NCBI RefSeq assembly: GCF_947172395.1
Contig: NC_069102.1
Span: 5,672,442 to 5,736,441, forward strand
Origin: Bicyclus anynana
Taxonomy: Eukaryota > Arthropoda > Insecta > Lepidoptera > Nymphalidae
Reading direction: 5' to 3'
Length of the DNA stretch: 64,000 nt
A model generated the notes under the pieces. That model did no database searches, was not told where the DNA came from, and worked only from the letters and a program-made list of their open reading frames with translations. Shown in pieces: positions 9,695-19,312 of the stretch. Position 1 is the stretch's first letter. Every line of letters begins with the position of its first letter. A program made the position numbers and the translations under genes.

Positions 9695-10049
9695 ATTAAA
9701 AATGTCGGTCCCTACAGTCACCATCGACGAGATCTCCAAAGGCATCCAAGATTACTCCTCTAACGAGAGCATAAACAATGTCTTAGAGGGCATTCTCAAC
9801 GACTTTATGGATCTCCAATACGGCAAAGAAACTCCATATACAACAGGAAAACAAGTGATACCTTCTGGAGCTACCATAGAAGACGTAAAAAGTGGAATAG
9901 AAGGTGACCTTGAGAAGAAATTCAAGGATATTTTTGTAACCATCTCAGAAGTGTATGAAAGCGGAGATTTAACTCCTAGGTCGAAAAACGATGGATCTTG
10001 GGACCCAAAATATAAACCAGTTCTGGTGGTTTTAACTCCTAACAAGTGA
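9695..10049 (+). CDS. Gene 2 main coding exon: diverged two-module paralogue of gene 1
   Basis: Begins after a good acceptor. The first in-frame ATG is at 9702 (115 residues, MSVPTVTIDEISKGIQDYSS...). Module A (TIDEISKGIQ ... LQYG) and module B (TIEDVKSGIE ... YESG) align with each other and with the gene 1 modules by the pattern T-[LIV]-x-[DE]-[LIV]-[ST]-x-[AG]-[LIV]-[QEN], a central helix with L/I spacing, and a final glycine. The C-terminus KYKPVLVVLTPNK parallels gene 1's PLVQVIVNVNG. Both modules sit in one exon here. The protein is acidic, has no cysteine in this exon and no enzyme motif; function unknown. Coding character is supported by module conservation and by a following polyA signal. 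Confidence 0.65.
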
Positions 10050-10093
10050 TTTTAGTATTATAGCTTTATTTATTTATGTGATTAATTCGTAAT

Positions 10094-10099
10094 AATAAA
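10094..10099 (+). terminator. Polyadenylation signal of gene 2
   Basis: AATAAA within AATAATAAATTC, about 45 bases past the TGA at 10047-10049, with TTGTTATTGTGTTTTACTTG as a U/GU-rich downstream element. Confidence 0.6.
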
Positions 10100-10212
10100 T
10101 TCATTGATCTTGTTATTGTGTTTTACTTGTGTCTCATTAGGTAGACACGTAGCTTTAATCAGTCCTGAATTTGCATATAGGCAATTGCTTGGGATTTCTC
10201 ATCTATGGTTGG

Positions 10213-10446
10213 AATACCTCACACTTTTCAGTTATGTGCATTTTAAGAAATTAAATATCACGTGTCTCAAACGGTGAAGGAAAAACATCCTGAGGAAACC
10301 TGCATACCAAAAAATTTTCTTAATTCTCTGCGTGTGTGAAGCCTGCCATGGCATTGGGCCAGCGTGGTGGACTATTGGCCTAAGCCCTGTCATGCTAAGA
10401 GGAGACTTGAGCTCAGCAGTGAGCTGAATATGGGTTGATAATGATG
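10213..10446 (+). mobile_element. SINE-B, 5'-truncated
   Basis: Starts within the body at CACACTTTTCAGTTATGTGC, then the CACGTGTCTCAAACGGTGAA box, GCCAGCGTGGTGG, the TGCTAAGAGGAGACT segment and CTGAATATGGGTTGATAATGATG at the end. The tRNA head is absent. Confidence 0.8.
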
Positions 10447-10595
10447 TTTCGCTAACAAATCATCAAACGAGTTGTTGAGTTCAAACTGTGTTGTATGGTG
10501 AGATATTACTCGAATTCACTTCAGAAGCAATTACAGTTAAAAATAACTGTTCTCAAATGTTTATAGTTATTTGCACGATTATTAAAATACAAATA

Positions 10596-10788
10596 AACTT
10601 TTTTAAAGACTGTCCGTCTGTTTCTGCGAGCTAATCCCTAGAATGGCTGGACCGATTTTATCGATACTTTTACTGAAAGTTAGAGCTACAAATAGGCTAC
10701 TTTTTGTTCCGAATAAAATTAAAAAATCCGGCAAAATTAGAGAAAAACAGAATTTCACACGGACGAAGTCGAAGCGTCCGCTAGTATT
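10596..10788 (+). mobile_element. HINE family B, plus orientation
   Basis: Body TGGACCGATTTTATCGATAC and ATAGGCTACTTTTTGTTCCG; 3' end CACGGACGAAGTCGAAGCG then TCCGCTAG/T. The hairpin is partly decayed. The open frame through it is not a gene. Confidence 0.55.
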
Positions 10789-11238
10789 AAGTAAATTTAT
10801 AATGTCTAACAGCCAGTTTTTTCATGTAAAGCTAAAGTAACAGTTAAAGTAGTAAGTAGTAAAGAAGACTTTATTTTTCAGTGAATAAGACCGTCACTTT
10901 TGATTTATGACGTTACTTTGACTGTTACTTGCGATGAAGAAACTGGCCGTTAATATATATTCGTGGGGTAGTTACCTACATAGCAATTCATCATACAGTG
11001 TTGTTTGTTGTATAAATTACTCCGAACTCTCAGCAGAAGCAATTACAGGTAAGCTGGCGTCCGTCCAAACAACGGGCCCGGCCATTTGGAAACATTTATA
11101 CAATTGAATAACATGCCGTTGGTAGCTGTTCAACTAATTTCAACAGAGTGTTACCGAGAAGATAATTGCTGTTTTTGGTTGAGTTTAAAGCGTTCTAACA
11201 GATTAACACTTTCATCATCTAATTTATTAATGATTTGA

Positions 11239-11562
11239 CGGCCTCCGTGGCGCAGTATGCGCGGTGGATTTACAAAACGGAGGTCCTGGGTTCGATCCCC
11301 GGCTGGGCAGTTTGAGATTTTCTTAATTACTCCAGGTCTGGCTGGTGGGAGGCTTCGGCCGTGGCTAGTTACCACCCTACCGGCAAAGACGTACCGCCAA
11401 GCGATTTAGCGTTCTGGTACGATGCCGTGTAGAAACCGACAGGGGTGTGGATTTTCATCCTCCTCCTAACAAGTTAGCCCGCTTCCATCTTAGACTGCAT
11501 CATCACTTACCATCAGGTGAGATTGTAGTCAAGAGCTAACTTGTAAAGAATAAAAAAAAAAA
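11239..11562 (+). mobile_element. SINE-A (tRNA-derived), near full length
   Basis: tRNA-like head GGCCTCCGTGGCGCAG and B box GGTTCGATCCC (A box slightly damaged), then GGCTGGTGGGAGGCTTCGGC, the TACCGCCAAGCGATTTAGCG core, CATCCTCCTCCTAACAAG, GATTGCATCATCACTTACCA-type sequence and GCTAACTTGTAAAGAATAAA with a poly-A tail. Confidence 0.85.
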
Positions 11563-11592
11563 TTTTTGCTGAACATTTACTATCGATAGGTC

Positions 11593-11690
11593 ATGTGATG
11601 AAGATCTGTCATATCCATACATTTTTCTAGTTTTCGAAGCGTTTGCGATCGTAGAAATAGAATCGACGTGCCACTTGACTACAGGGGCAG
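11593..11690 (+). mobile_element. Half copy of a foldback MITE (see 23677)
   Basis: TCATGTGATGAAGATCTGTC, ACATTTTTCTAGTTTTCGAA and GAATCGACGTGCCACTTG match the right half of the complete element at 23677-23869; the left inverted arm is missing. Confidence 0.6.
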
Positions 11691-11876
11691 GTCTCTCCGT
11701 CTTTAATACTGGGGTATTAAACGCGGGGAACTGGTTCCCCCGGTGATTTCTTACAGCCTCTTTTAGAGCTGAGGCATCTAGGCCTATGAGTCAAGTTTTT
11801 TTTCGAGTGCCTCTGCGCGGACTGCGATTCCTGCGACGGTGGCTTATCCAGTATTTATCCCCGCACGAACTGCGAT
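11691..11876. other. Unassigned sequence
   Basis: Contains the near-palindromes GGTATTAAACGC and GGGGAACTGGTTCCCCC. No gene or family recognised. Confidence 0.3.
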
Positions 11877-12085
11877 TGTTTTTTTATTCTTTACAAGTCG
11901 GCCCTTGACCACAATCTTACCTTTTTTTTTTATTCTTTACAAGTTAGCCCTTGACTACAATCTCACCATAAGTGATGATGCAATCTAAGTTGGAAGCGGG
12001 CTAACTTGTCAGGAGTAGGATGAAAATCCACGTCACATTTCTCATCATCGTATTGGAACGCTAAATCGCTTGGCGGTATTCTGAA
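11877..12085 (-). mobile_element. Two SINE-A 3' ends in tandem
   Basis: A 45-base SINE-A tail (TTCTTTACAAGTCGGCCCTT...) is followed at 11923 by another poly-T and TTCTTTACAAGTTAGCCCTT... continuing to CGCTAAATCGCTTGGCGGTA. Either one SINE inserted into the tail of another, or the tail was duplicated. Confidence 0.7.
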
Positions 12086-12439
12086 CATCAGAATAGACGA
12101 ATTGTTTCATATCTCTGACGCAAGTTTTGCACTGCTTACCCCGAGGACTCAATACAAACCGATGTTAGACCACAGAATACATAGTTGGACAAGGATTTTT
12201 TCTATTTTTACATATAGTGCATACTTTAGTGAAAATCTTTGTGCACGCCACTGAGTGCTGTGGTCCTCAACAGTTATCCTGAATTCCATTCCCAGCTTCG
12301 ATCAGTTTAAGATTATAAATTGATTTTATGAATTGGCTCAGCAGGTCAATTCACTAACTATATGTGACTTAAATGGGTATAAACGACCAATTATTGGCTG
12401 TTGGTACTAAGTAACGTGATGTTGTGATACCTATTTATT
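12086..12439. other. Unassigned AT-rich sequence
   Basis: No coding frame or repeat that I can name. Confidence 0.3.
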
Positions 12440-12683
12440 TTGTTCCTCCTTTGCACTGCGGCTATTGAAGCGATTTGGTTGAAATTTGTAATGGAAATAA
12501 ATTTTACTCTGGATTAATACATCTGAATTAATAGGCTATATAATAGGATTAATAATTTTGGATTAAATGGAAAACACTTCTTGATTAATAGGCCATGGAT
12601 TTTCATCCCGGAAAAATCCATGGTTCCCACGGAATTTGTTAAAAACTGAATTCCACGCGGATGAAGTCGCGGGCGTCCGCTAT
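12440..12683 (+). mobile_element. HINE family B, plus orientation
   Basis: GTTCCTCCTTTGCACTGCG, GAAGCGATTTGGTTGAAATT and GGATTAATAC blocks, then the 3' hairpin CGCGGATGAAGTCGCG, GGCGTCCG and CTAT. Confidence 0.65.
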
Positions 12684-13049
12684 TAAAAAATTTAAAGAAA
12701 AAACATCTACTAAAACATTTAGGATGCTGAAATATCCAACCTTAGATATGAAACAAAACGCTAACTTTACTAAAGGTGGAAATTATCCACGAAGCTAATT
12801 TAATTAAAGACAAATACTACTTTATAAAGTGTACGAGGTACCATATGTGTTTAAACCTCATTAAAACGTTTTGTCCTAAACAAACATTATTATGTACTTT
12901 CAGTTAGCCGGCATTTAGCAGGGCAAGAAAGGTAACCACAATGTGCCATGACGTACTTTCGCGTATTATGAAAATGATATAGGTAGGTACAGTAAACATA
13001 GAATTTGTAAATAATAATTCTTTTTCATCATCAATATTTCATACTATAG

Positions 13050-13135
13050 ACTAGCGGACGCCCGCGACTTCGTCCGCGTGGAATTTAGTTTTTCACAAAT
13101 CCCTCGGTTCAGTAGTCGAGGCGTGGAAGCCGGCC
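13050..13135 (-). mobile_element. HINE family B 3'-end fragment
   Basis: CTAGCGGACGCCCGCGACTT followed by GGAATTTAGTTTTTCACAAA and CAGTAGTCGAGGCGTG; most of the body is deleted between CCCTCGG and TTCAGTAG. Confidence 0.65.
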
Positions 13136-13417
13136 TTCCTTGAAGGGGTCATACATCAAGAAAAATCTTTTTACTTTTTTTCATTTGCTTTTACACCACT
13201 TTTTTTTTAATAATCCTGTTAGATGATCGTACAAAAAAAAACGTTGCCACTGAATGTAAAATGTTGCAGTTAAGGTTATTTCGTTGAAATAACTATTTTA
13301 ATTGATCATAATAACGAAAAAACGATGAAAAACGATGTAGCTATTCGCTAATTAAATGGTACACCGAGGTACATAGTAGGCCCGCTGGTGAGACCGCAGT
13401 TAATGGCTAACTTTAAT

Positions 13418-13740
13418 GAATTCCGTGGCGCAGTGGTATGCGCGGTGTATTTATAAGACGGAGGTCTTGGGTTTGATCCTCAGCTGGGCCGATTGAGCTT
13501 TTCCTAATTGTTTCAGGTCTGGCTGGTGGGAGGCTTCGGCCGTGGTTAGTTACCACACTACCGACAAAAACGTATCGCTAAGCGATTTAGCGTTCCGGTA
13601 CAATGTCGCGTAGAAACTAAACGGGGTGTGAATTTTCATCCTCGTCCTAACAAGTTGGCGTTTCCATCTTAGATTGCATTATCATTTACCATCAGGGGCG
13701 ATTGTAGTCTACAGCTAACTTGTAAAGATTAATAAAAAAA
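13418..13740 (+). mobile_element. SINE-A, near full length
   Basis: Head AATTCCGTGGCGCAGTGG, box A GTGGTATGCGCGG, box B GGTTTGATCCT, body GGCTGGTGGGAGGCTTCGGC, tail GCTAACTTGTAAAGATTAAT then A-run. More diverged than the 11.2-kb copy. Confidence 0.85.
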
Positions 13741-15037
13741 ACTAGTAATTACTCATTTAATAAAAAAATAAAACAAAATAGCCCTTATTAATGAAGATTT
13801 TGTACAATTAAATGATGTCCCTAATCTCATTGGTCCTCACGGCAAAGGCCTCCTCCAGCTCCCGCCAGTGCTTCCTGTCCAGAGCTACTCTTCTCCAGAA
13901 TGGGCCAGCTGTAAGCTTCAGCTCGTCTTCTCATCGTCTATGCTGCCGTCCCTTCTTACGTCTTCCATTGCGAGGGCACCATAATAAAAAAAAGTAAAAC
14001 CAAATAAGCGTCCGTCTTTTTGGAAGTCAGTTAAATACAGAACATACTTAGCCGTTCCGTTGTTGCGAAGTTTCTTCGCTTTCCATTAGATAAGTTTCGA
14101 CATTTTGCTTAGACTGCCTTTGTCTCTGACAACTTGCCTTGTTTACACAACTGAGCTTAACTGAGTCTTTGTTTAACTTCGCTTATGTATCGACAATGAT
14201 AATTAACTGGAAGCTAATGTACACAATTAATGATGTTGTTGTATGTGTAGGTAATTAATTAGGAGCACGTTTAATCATTAAGTGTATCCTGGTAAAGGCG
14301 TACAGAAGGTTTTTGATTAGGGTAAGCAGGATTGTAATATATGTACATATACAAAATGGAACAATTTTCTTTTTTAGTACAATATGTTTGTACTTTGTAA
14401 TCAGGTTAGGCAGTGTGTTTTTGTGTCTATGAACTGCGTGGATTATGATTTTGATTTCATGTGATTAGGTTATGTTTCTTTTTATTGATAAAATAGTAAA
14501 CACACACACATAGGGGCTGTCTCTGGATCTATCAACCGATTTTGAAAATTTGTTTGTCATCCTTGTGATACATTTACATATGACTTGTATTTTGATTACG
14601 CTAATAAATTGTCAAATCATTATTATTAGCCTATTTTAAGGACAAAATACAGGAGCAACGAGTGAACACGGGAGTGTAACTCTTCCAAGTTACTTATCTG
14701 TGACTTATCGGTCAGATAAAAATTAAGACAATTCATGTAATGTAACGTTTAAAAAGTTTTATCCGAACCAATAAAATATAAATGGCCATTATCGAAGAAT
14801 AACCGAAACTCCCTTTAAAATAATGGCATCCACGTGAATTTAGCGTCGTTCGCCAAAGTTTGGCGATGTGAAAAAGCGCCATGACTAAGCCAAAATGATT
14901 CAAGACATTTTCAAGGGTCCGATGATTCTTTGTGGATAATTTACTCCAATAGCAATCTAGATTGAAAGAAAATCGAGGGCATGGATAAAGATTGACTAAT
15001 GGGCCCAGGTTTTTAACATTATTTATGACATCACACT
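13741..15037. other. Intergenic, no gene; short palindrome at 14851
   Basis: Mostly AT-rich. The small open frame near 13812 has serine-rich low-complexity content and no domain. CGCCAAAGTTTGGCG at 14851-14865 is a perfect 7-bp inverted repeat around one base. Nothing else identified. Confidence 0.35.
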
Positions 15038-15240
15038 ACTATTATAAAGGCGAAAGTTTCTCGTTAGTATGTGTAAGTGTGTATGTTTGTTCCACCTTTA
15101 CTCTGAGGTTACTGAAGCGATTTGGCTGAAATTTGGAATGGAAATAGAATTCACTCTGGTTTAACCGGAAAAATCCATTGTACCTGCGGGATTTGTGAAA
15201 AACTGAAATCCACGCGGACAAAGTCGCAGGCGTCCGATAG
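15038..15240 (+). mobile_element. HINE family B, plus orientation
   Basis: 5' end CTACTATTATAAAGGCGAAA, the body GAAGCGATTTGGCTGAAATT, AACCGGAAAAATCCATTGTA, then the 3' hairpin CGCGGACAAAGTCGC, GGCGTCCG and ATAG. Confidence 0.7.
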
Positions 15241-15864
15241 TATGTTATATTTTCAGAACTCTTGGCAATAATGGTAAATTTTATACGAATGCTAAAGCTT
15301 ACCTTTAGCGTTTTCTATATTCTGAGAAAAAGGTGTTATAAATAGGTAAAGTTTATGAGTTGGATGTACTGAAACTCATAAACTTTAGACTCTGGATGTA
15401 CTGAAATGATTTTTAAAGTTCTTTTATCGATAGTAAGCTACATATATTATGTATAAGTGCCATAGGCTATTTTATCTCCATATATCCACCGGAACGGAAA
15501 ATACGCGGGTGATTTTGATTTGATTAGTGATAAAATAATAGTCAAAATTGATTCAATAGATCTATTACAGAGGATCGACCTCTACAACCTCATAAACTTT
15601 ACAACCATAGATTATGCAGAGAGACTCATTCCATATCGATGTTTACTACTTTCGAAGATAAGATTTAGAGAAATTAGTACATATTATTCTAAGTAGACAG
15701 AATATCGAAATCATATAGTCAGGGATCCGTAGAACATTTTGTACAACTGATTACTATCAAATTAATTTTTCGTGAGTAGCTTCATCTCGATGAGACGATC
15801 AACTTTTTTATTTTCGAAAAGTCTTGATTCTGGTAGCGTCGGAACGTCGCTCGAATCTGCAATG

Positions 15865-16184
15865 GGTTACCAGGTAATAAAAATTTCTGAGCGACGAAAC
15901 GAGATGTACCACGCAATTTGTAGGACAGTGTGGCTTTAAAGTTGTTAAACTATTAATTAAGCAACAGTAAAAAAAACGTCTGTTTAGTAACAACTTTTAG
16001 TAAACTGCCCTCCTCCCAACTTATATCAATAACGAGGTTACTAAAAGTTGTTACTAACCAGCTACTTTTTTACTGTTGCTTAATTATTACGAGTAGTTAA
16101 ACAACTTAACAGATACATTGTTCTACAAATTGTGTGGTATATTATCTCGTTCCGTTGCTCAGAAATTTTTATTACCTGGTAACC
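15865..16184. mobile_element. Large foldback element (arms ~140-149 bp, short loop)
   Basis: Left arm 15865-16003 and right arm 16037-16184 are imperfect inverted copies: GGTTACCAGGTAATAAAAAT at the outer end, the CTGAGC-GACGAAACGAGAT / ATCTCGTTCCGTTGCTCAG block, AATTAAGCAACAGTAAAAAA, and TAGTAACAACTTTTAGTAA at the inner end. The loop is about 33 bases with TGCCCTCCTCCCAAC. No coding capacity. Outside it, 15655-15712 and 16252-16303 are direct repeats of each other (AAGTAGACAGARTATCGAAA). Confidence 0.75.
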
Positions 16185-16672
16185 GATTTAACGAAGGTAC
16201 CCTTAATTTTTTTTAAGTTTGGCGGAACAAGTGAACGCTGCAATTCGTATGAGACAGATCATTTAGAGCAATTAGTATTGTACTAAGTAGACAGAGTATC
16301 GAAATCAGCTATTATAGAAGGGTAGATGAATCACAATCGGCGTATAAAGATTTCGATGTTATAAATAGCAATGCATCAATCAAGAGTTCTGTAATCGGCG
16401 GGATGTTTTGACGGTTTATCAAGCTTGGCGTGTAGTCAGTCATGCGATTGATTGATTGGCAAAGGGATTACGTTCACGGGTTCAGTTATTAAAGGTTCAG
16501 GAATTAATCCACGAACTTTTACCGTTTCTTAGAAATAATCTTAGATTTATCTCAATTTGAAATCACATTTAAATGAATACCAAACTTGGAAACGATTGTA
16601 TCTTGGGATTATCGTAATTTTATCTTCTTGATTCCATTATTTTGTTTGACATAATTTTCCATCTGATTCCAT
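16185..16672. other. Unassigned sequence
   Basis: Contains the right-hand direct repeat (16252-16303) of the foldback locus; otherwise AT-rich with no feature seen. Confidence 0.3.
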
Positions 16673-17682
16673 CATCATCATCATCATCATATCAGCCGAT
16701 GGACGTCCACTGCAGGACATAGGCCTTTTGTAGGGACTTCCAAACATCACGATACTGAGCCATCTGCATCCAGCGAATCCCTGCGACTTGCTTGATGTCG
16801 TCAGTCCACCTGGTGGGGGGTCGGCCAACACTGCGCTTACTAGTGCGGGGTCGCCATTCCAGCACTTTGGGACCCCAATGTCCATCGGCTCTTCGAACTA
16901 TGTGCCCCGCCCATTGCCACTTCAGCTTCGCAACTCGTTGAGCTATGTCTGTGACTTTGGTTCTTCTGCGGATCTCCTCATTTCTGATTCGATCACGCAG
17001 AGATACTCCTAACATAGCTCGTTCCATCGCCCGCTGTGTGACTCTGAGCCTTCTTATCAGGCCCATAGTTAGCGACCAAGTCTCGGAACCATAGGTCATC
17101 ACTGGCAACACGCACTGTTCGAAGACTTTTGTCTTCAGGCACTGAGGAATTTTGGACGAAAAGATGTCGCGAAGTTTCCCGAATGCAGCCCAGCCGAGTT
17201 GGATTCGACGGTTCACCTCTTTCTCGAAATTGGACCTACCTAACTGGATCATATGTCCTAGGTATATGTATTCGTCTACAATTTCGAGTGCAGCGTTCTC
17301 AACTATAACTGGGTGGAGCGATACATGAGCATTACACATTATTTTTGTTTTGCCCATGTTCATTTTCAGGCCCACCTGTTGAGAAACGCTGCTGAGGTCA
17401 TTGAGCATGGTACTAAGGTCATCCAGAGTCTGTGCCATGATGACTACATCATCCGCGAACCGCAGTTGAGTGATGTACTCGCCATTGATGTTAATGCCAA
17501 GTCCGCCCCAGTCCAGAAGCTTAAAGACGTCTTCCAGTGCGGCGGTAAATAGCTTCGGAGAGATCACATCTCCCTGACGCACTCCTTGCTGCAACTGGAT
17601 TGGCCTCGTAGTCTGATCCTGAATACGGACTGACATAGTGGCGTTTTCGTACAAGCACTCTGATATGATTCTGATTCCATGG
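16673..17682 (-). mobile_element. RTE-type LINE, 5'-truncated
   Basis: Minus-strand non-LTR retrotransposon. The 3' end is an ATC/GAT microsatellite (16673-16690), typical of RTE elements, immediately after the stop codon. The 5' break lies near 17682: upstream of HGIRIISECLYENA the frame meets a stop and homology ends. Shorter pieces of the same family lie at 1486, 54140 and 54545. Confidence 0.8.
16692..17654 (-). pseudogene. RTE reverse transcriptase, C-terminal ~320 residues
   Basis: An open frame of 320 codons without internal stops. It begins within the RT fingers/palm with QLQQGVRQGDVISPKLF (RT motif B region), then RFADDVVIM (catalytic FADD), the KTKIM motif, YLGHMI, and the C-terminal LINE tail MTYGSETW, RAMLGVSLRDRI, WAGHIVRRADG, GRPPTRWTDDI. 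The upstream half of RT with the first catalytic aspartate and the whole endonuclease domain are missing, so it cannot be active. The lack of stops indicates a fairly recent insertion. Confidence 0.85.
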
Positions 17683-18067
17683 CACTAGGTTTTTGGCTTA
17701 GACATAGGTACCTATTTTAAGACTCACACTTTAATTTCATAATCTGAAACAGCCTGTTTTAATGGGTTACCGCAGTGCACCAGCCAGCGTGTGTCAACCA
17801 TATTGTTACAATGGAATGAAAGAGAGAGAGAGCAATATTGTCAATGTTGCTGATATTGTTTAACGATAGAAGCTTCTCTCCCAAGAGCCACTCATGGCTC
17901 TATCCCAAAGGCTCCACAGCCAACCTAAGGACACAGTTATATTCATGTCCGTCGGAAGATCCCGCAGAAGGCTATGCCTTGGTCGCGACTCCCCCCGGGC
18001 CCTTACTGGCCCGAGAGAAGAAGTACGAGCATTGTTTAAAAATAGCTTTTTCTCTTCACACGATACC
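17683..18067. other. Unassigned sequence with GC-richer patch
   Basis: A GC-richer stretch at 17930-18015 is open in two plus frames (around 17838-18197), including PSEDPAEGYALVATPPGPL. I cannot place this in a family. It may be a degraded retroelement or gene fragment. A (GA)n run lies at 17819-17830. Confidence 0.3.
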
Positions 18068-18155
18068 TCAAAGTCAAAGTTCGTTTATTTCAATTAAGCT
18101 TAGTTTACAAGCACTTACGAAACGTCAGTCCTCTAATCGTCCTAGGTCTACAGGA
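18068..18155 (-). mobile_element. LINE 3'-end fragment (family of 60.8 kb)
   Basis: TCAAAGTCAAAGTTCGTTTA TTTCAATTAAGC then TTTACAAGCACTTACGAAAC resembles, in reverse, the 3' UTR end of the LINE at 60.8-61.3 kb (GTGCTTGTAAAC ... AATAAATGAA TTTTGA). Confidence 0.5.
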
Positions 18156-18610
18156 GAGATATATTTAAAGATAAGGTCCACTACGCTGGTCCAATGAGGT
18201 AGGTTGGACCTTGGTATTGGTGTTGGACGTTGGACCCAATTGGTACGGGCTTAGTGCTATAATATTTGACTTAGTCAAATGAATCAGATCACATCTGTGC
18301 AAATGCTGAGAATTTCTCGAAAGAAAGAAAATCAAATAACTTTTGTAGCCCCAGGTTCAGTAGGGCTTTTTTGAAGTTATTTCGGTTTCTTTAATAGCTC
18401 TGAGATCTGTAGATAGAGATAGATCAGAGAGAAATATGTCCGAGAATCTGTGGGATCGATTTTGTTTGAATATTGTCGTACCTATTCCTGAATCTGACAG
18501 TCTTTTACAACTAATTGGAGGGGAATAGGTATATTGGTTATTAAAAAAAATATGGCAATTGGCAAATATTCAAAAAAAAATAATAATAATACTGACGCAC
18601 CCTCTCCTAG

Positions 18611-18943
18611 AGAGAAAGAGAGACGTGTTAGCCTAGTGGATATGACCGATGCCTTCGATTCTAGAGGGTGTGGGTTCGAATCCGGTCTGGGGCATGCACC
18701 TCCAACTTTTCAGTTGTGTGCATTTTAAGAAATTAAATATCACGTGTCTCAAACGGTGAAGGAAAACATCGTGCGGAAACCTGCATACCAGAGAATTTTC
18801 TCAATTCTCTGCATGTGTGAAGTCTGCCAATCCGCATTGGGCCAGCGTGGTAGACTATTATCCTAATAATAGTCCACCACGCTGGCCCTCTCATTCTGAG
18901 AGGAGCCTCGAGGTCAGCAGTGAGCCGAATATGGTTGATAGCG
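18611..18943 (+). mobile_element. SINE-B, full length, with 12-bp TSD and internal palindrome
   Basis: Flanked by the perfect target-site duplication ACCCTCTCCTAG (18599-18610 and 18944-18955). Head TTAGCCTAGTGGATATGACC, B box GGTTCGAATCC. Within the body, 18839-18860 and 18867-18888 form an inverted repeat of 22 bases (one mismatch) around TCCTAA, replacing the usual GGCCTAACCC segment. Confidence 0.9.
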
Positions 18944-19199
18944 ACCCTCTCCTAGCACAGTGCTTATGATTATTTTGAAGAAAAAAAAAGAATGTTAATG
19001 CTATTCATCAAATCAAACGGTAATGGTCCCCCAGACCAAGGCCATGAGCTCAGAAAACTATTAAAAAGAACGTGTACTTTTTTCTGTTGCCGTCCATATT
19101 CTCTAATTTCTCCACGGCCTTATATGGTACAATTACGTCACTGACCTCAGGAATTCTAAAGTGAGTACAAAATAACTCTAATATTCTTTAAAAAAAAAA
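18944..19199. other. Unassigned AT-rich sequence
   Basis: Several A-runs; nothing recognisable. Confidence 0.3.
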
Positions 19200-19312
19200 A
19201 AAGTTATCGAGCCATTGTGATTGCGGCACGTCCATCGACCGACTGCGGCGGCGGAGCGAGCCGCGTGCCGTCCTCGCGTGCCGCCCGTGCGTGCCTCGCT
19301 GTTGATTCTTAT
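19200..19312. promoter_or_regulatory. CpG/GC-rich island, possible distal regulatory element
   Basis: About 110 bases rich in CG dinucleotides (GCGGCGGCGGAGCGAGCCGC, CCGTCCTCGCGTGCCGCCCG) in an otherwise AT-rich region, followed by TTATAAAACTTATTAAATGA. No reading frame of note. Together with the 21.1-22.0 kb block this suggests conserved regulatory sequence upstream of a gene. Confidence 0.35.

Noticed and set aside
11239..11310. tRNA gene candidates (A and B boxes at 11.2, 13.4, 54.3, 30.1, 39.9 kb)
   Set aside because: Each tRNA-like head is followed by a constant non-tRNA body and tail repeated through the window, and the cloverleaf cannot be completed. They are SINE heads.
17838..18197. 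119-codon frame with PSEDPAEGYALVATPPGPL
   Set aside because: It overlaps a second frame and a LINE tail, and no family match comes to mind; left as unassigned rather than called a gene.
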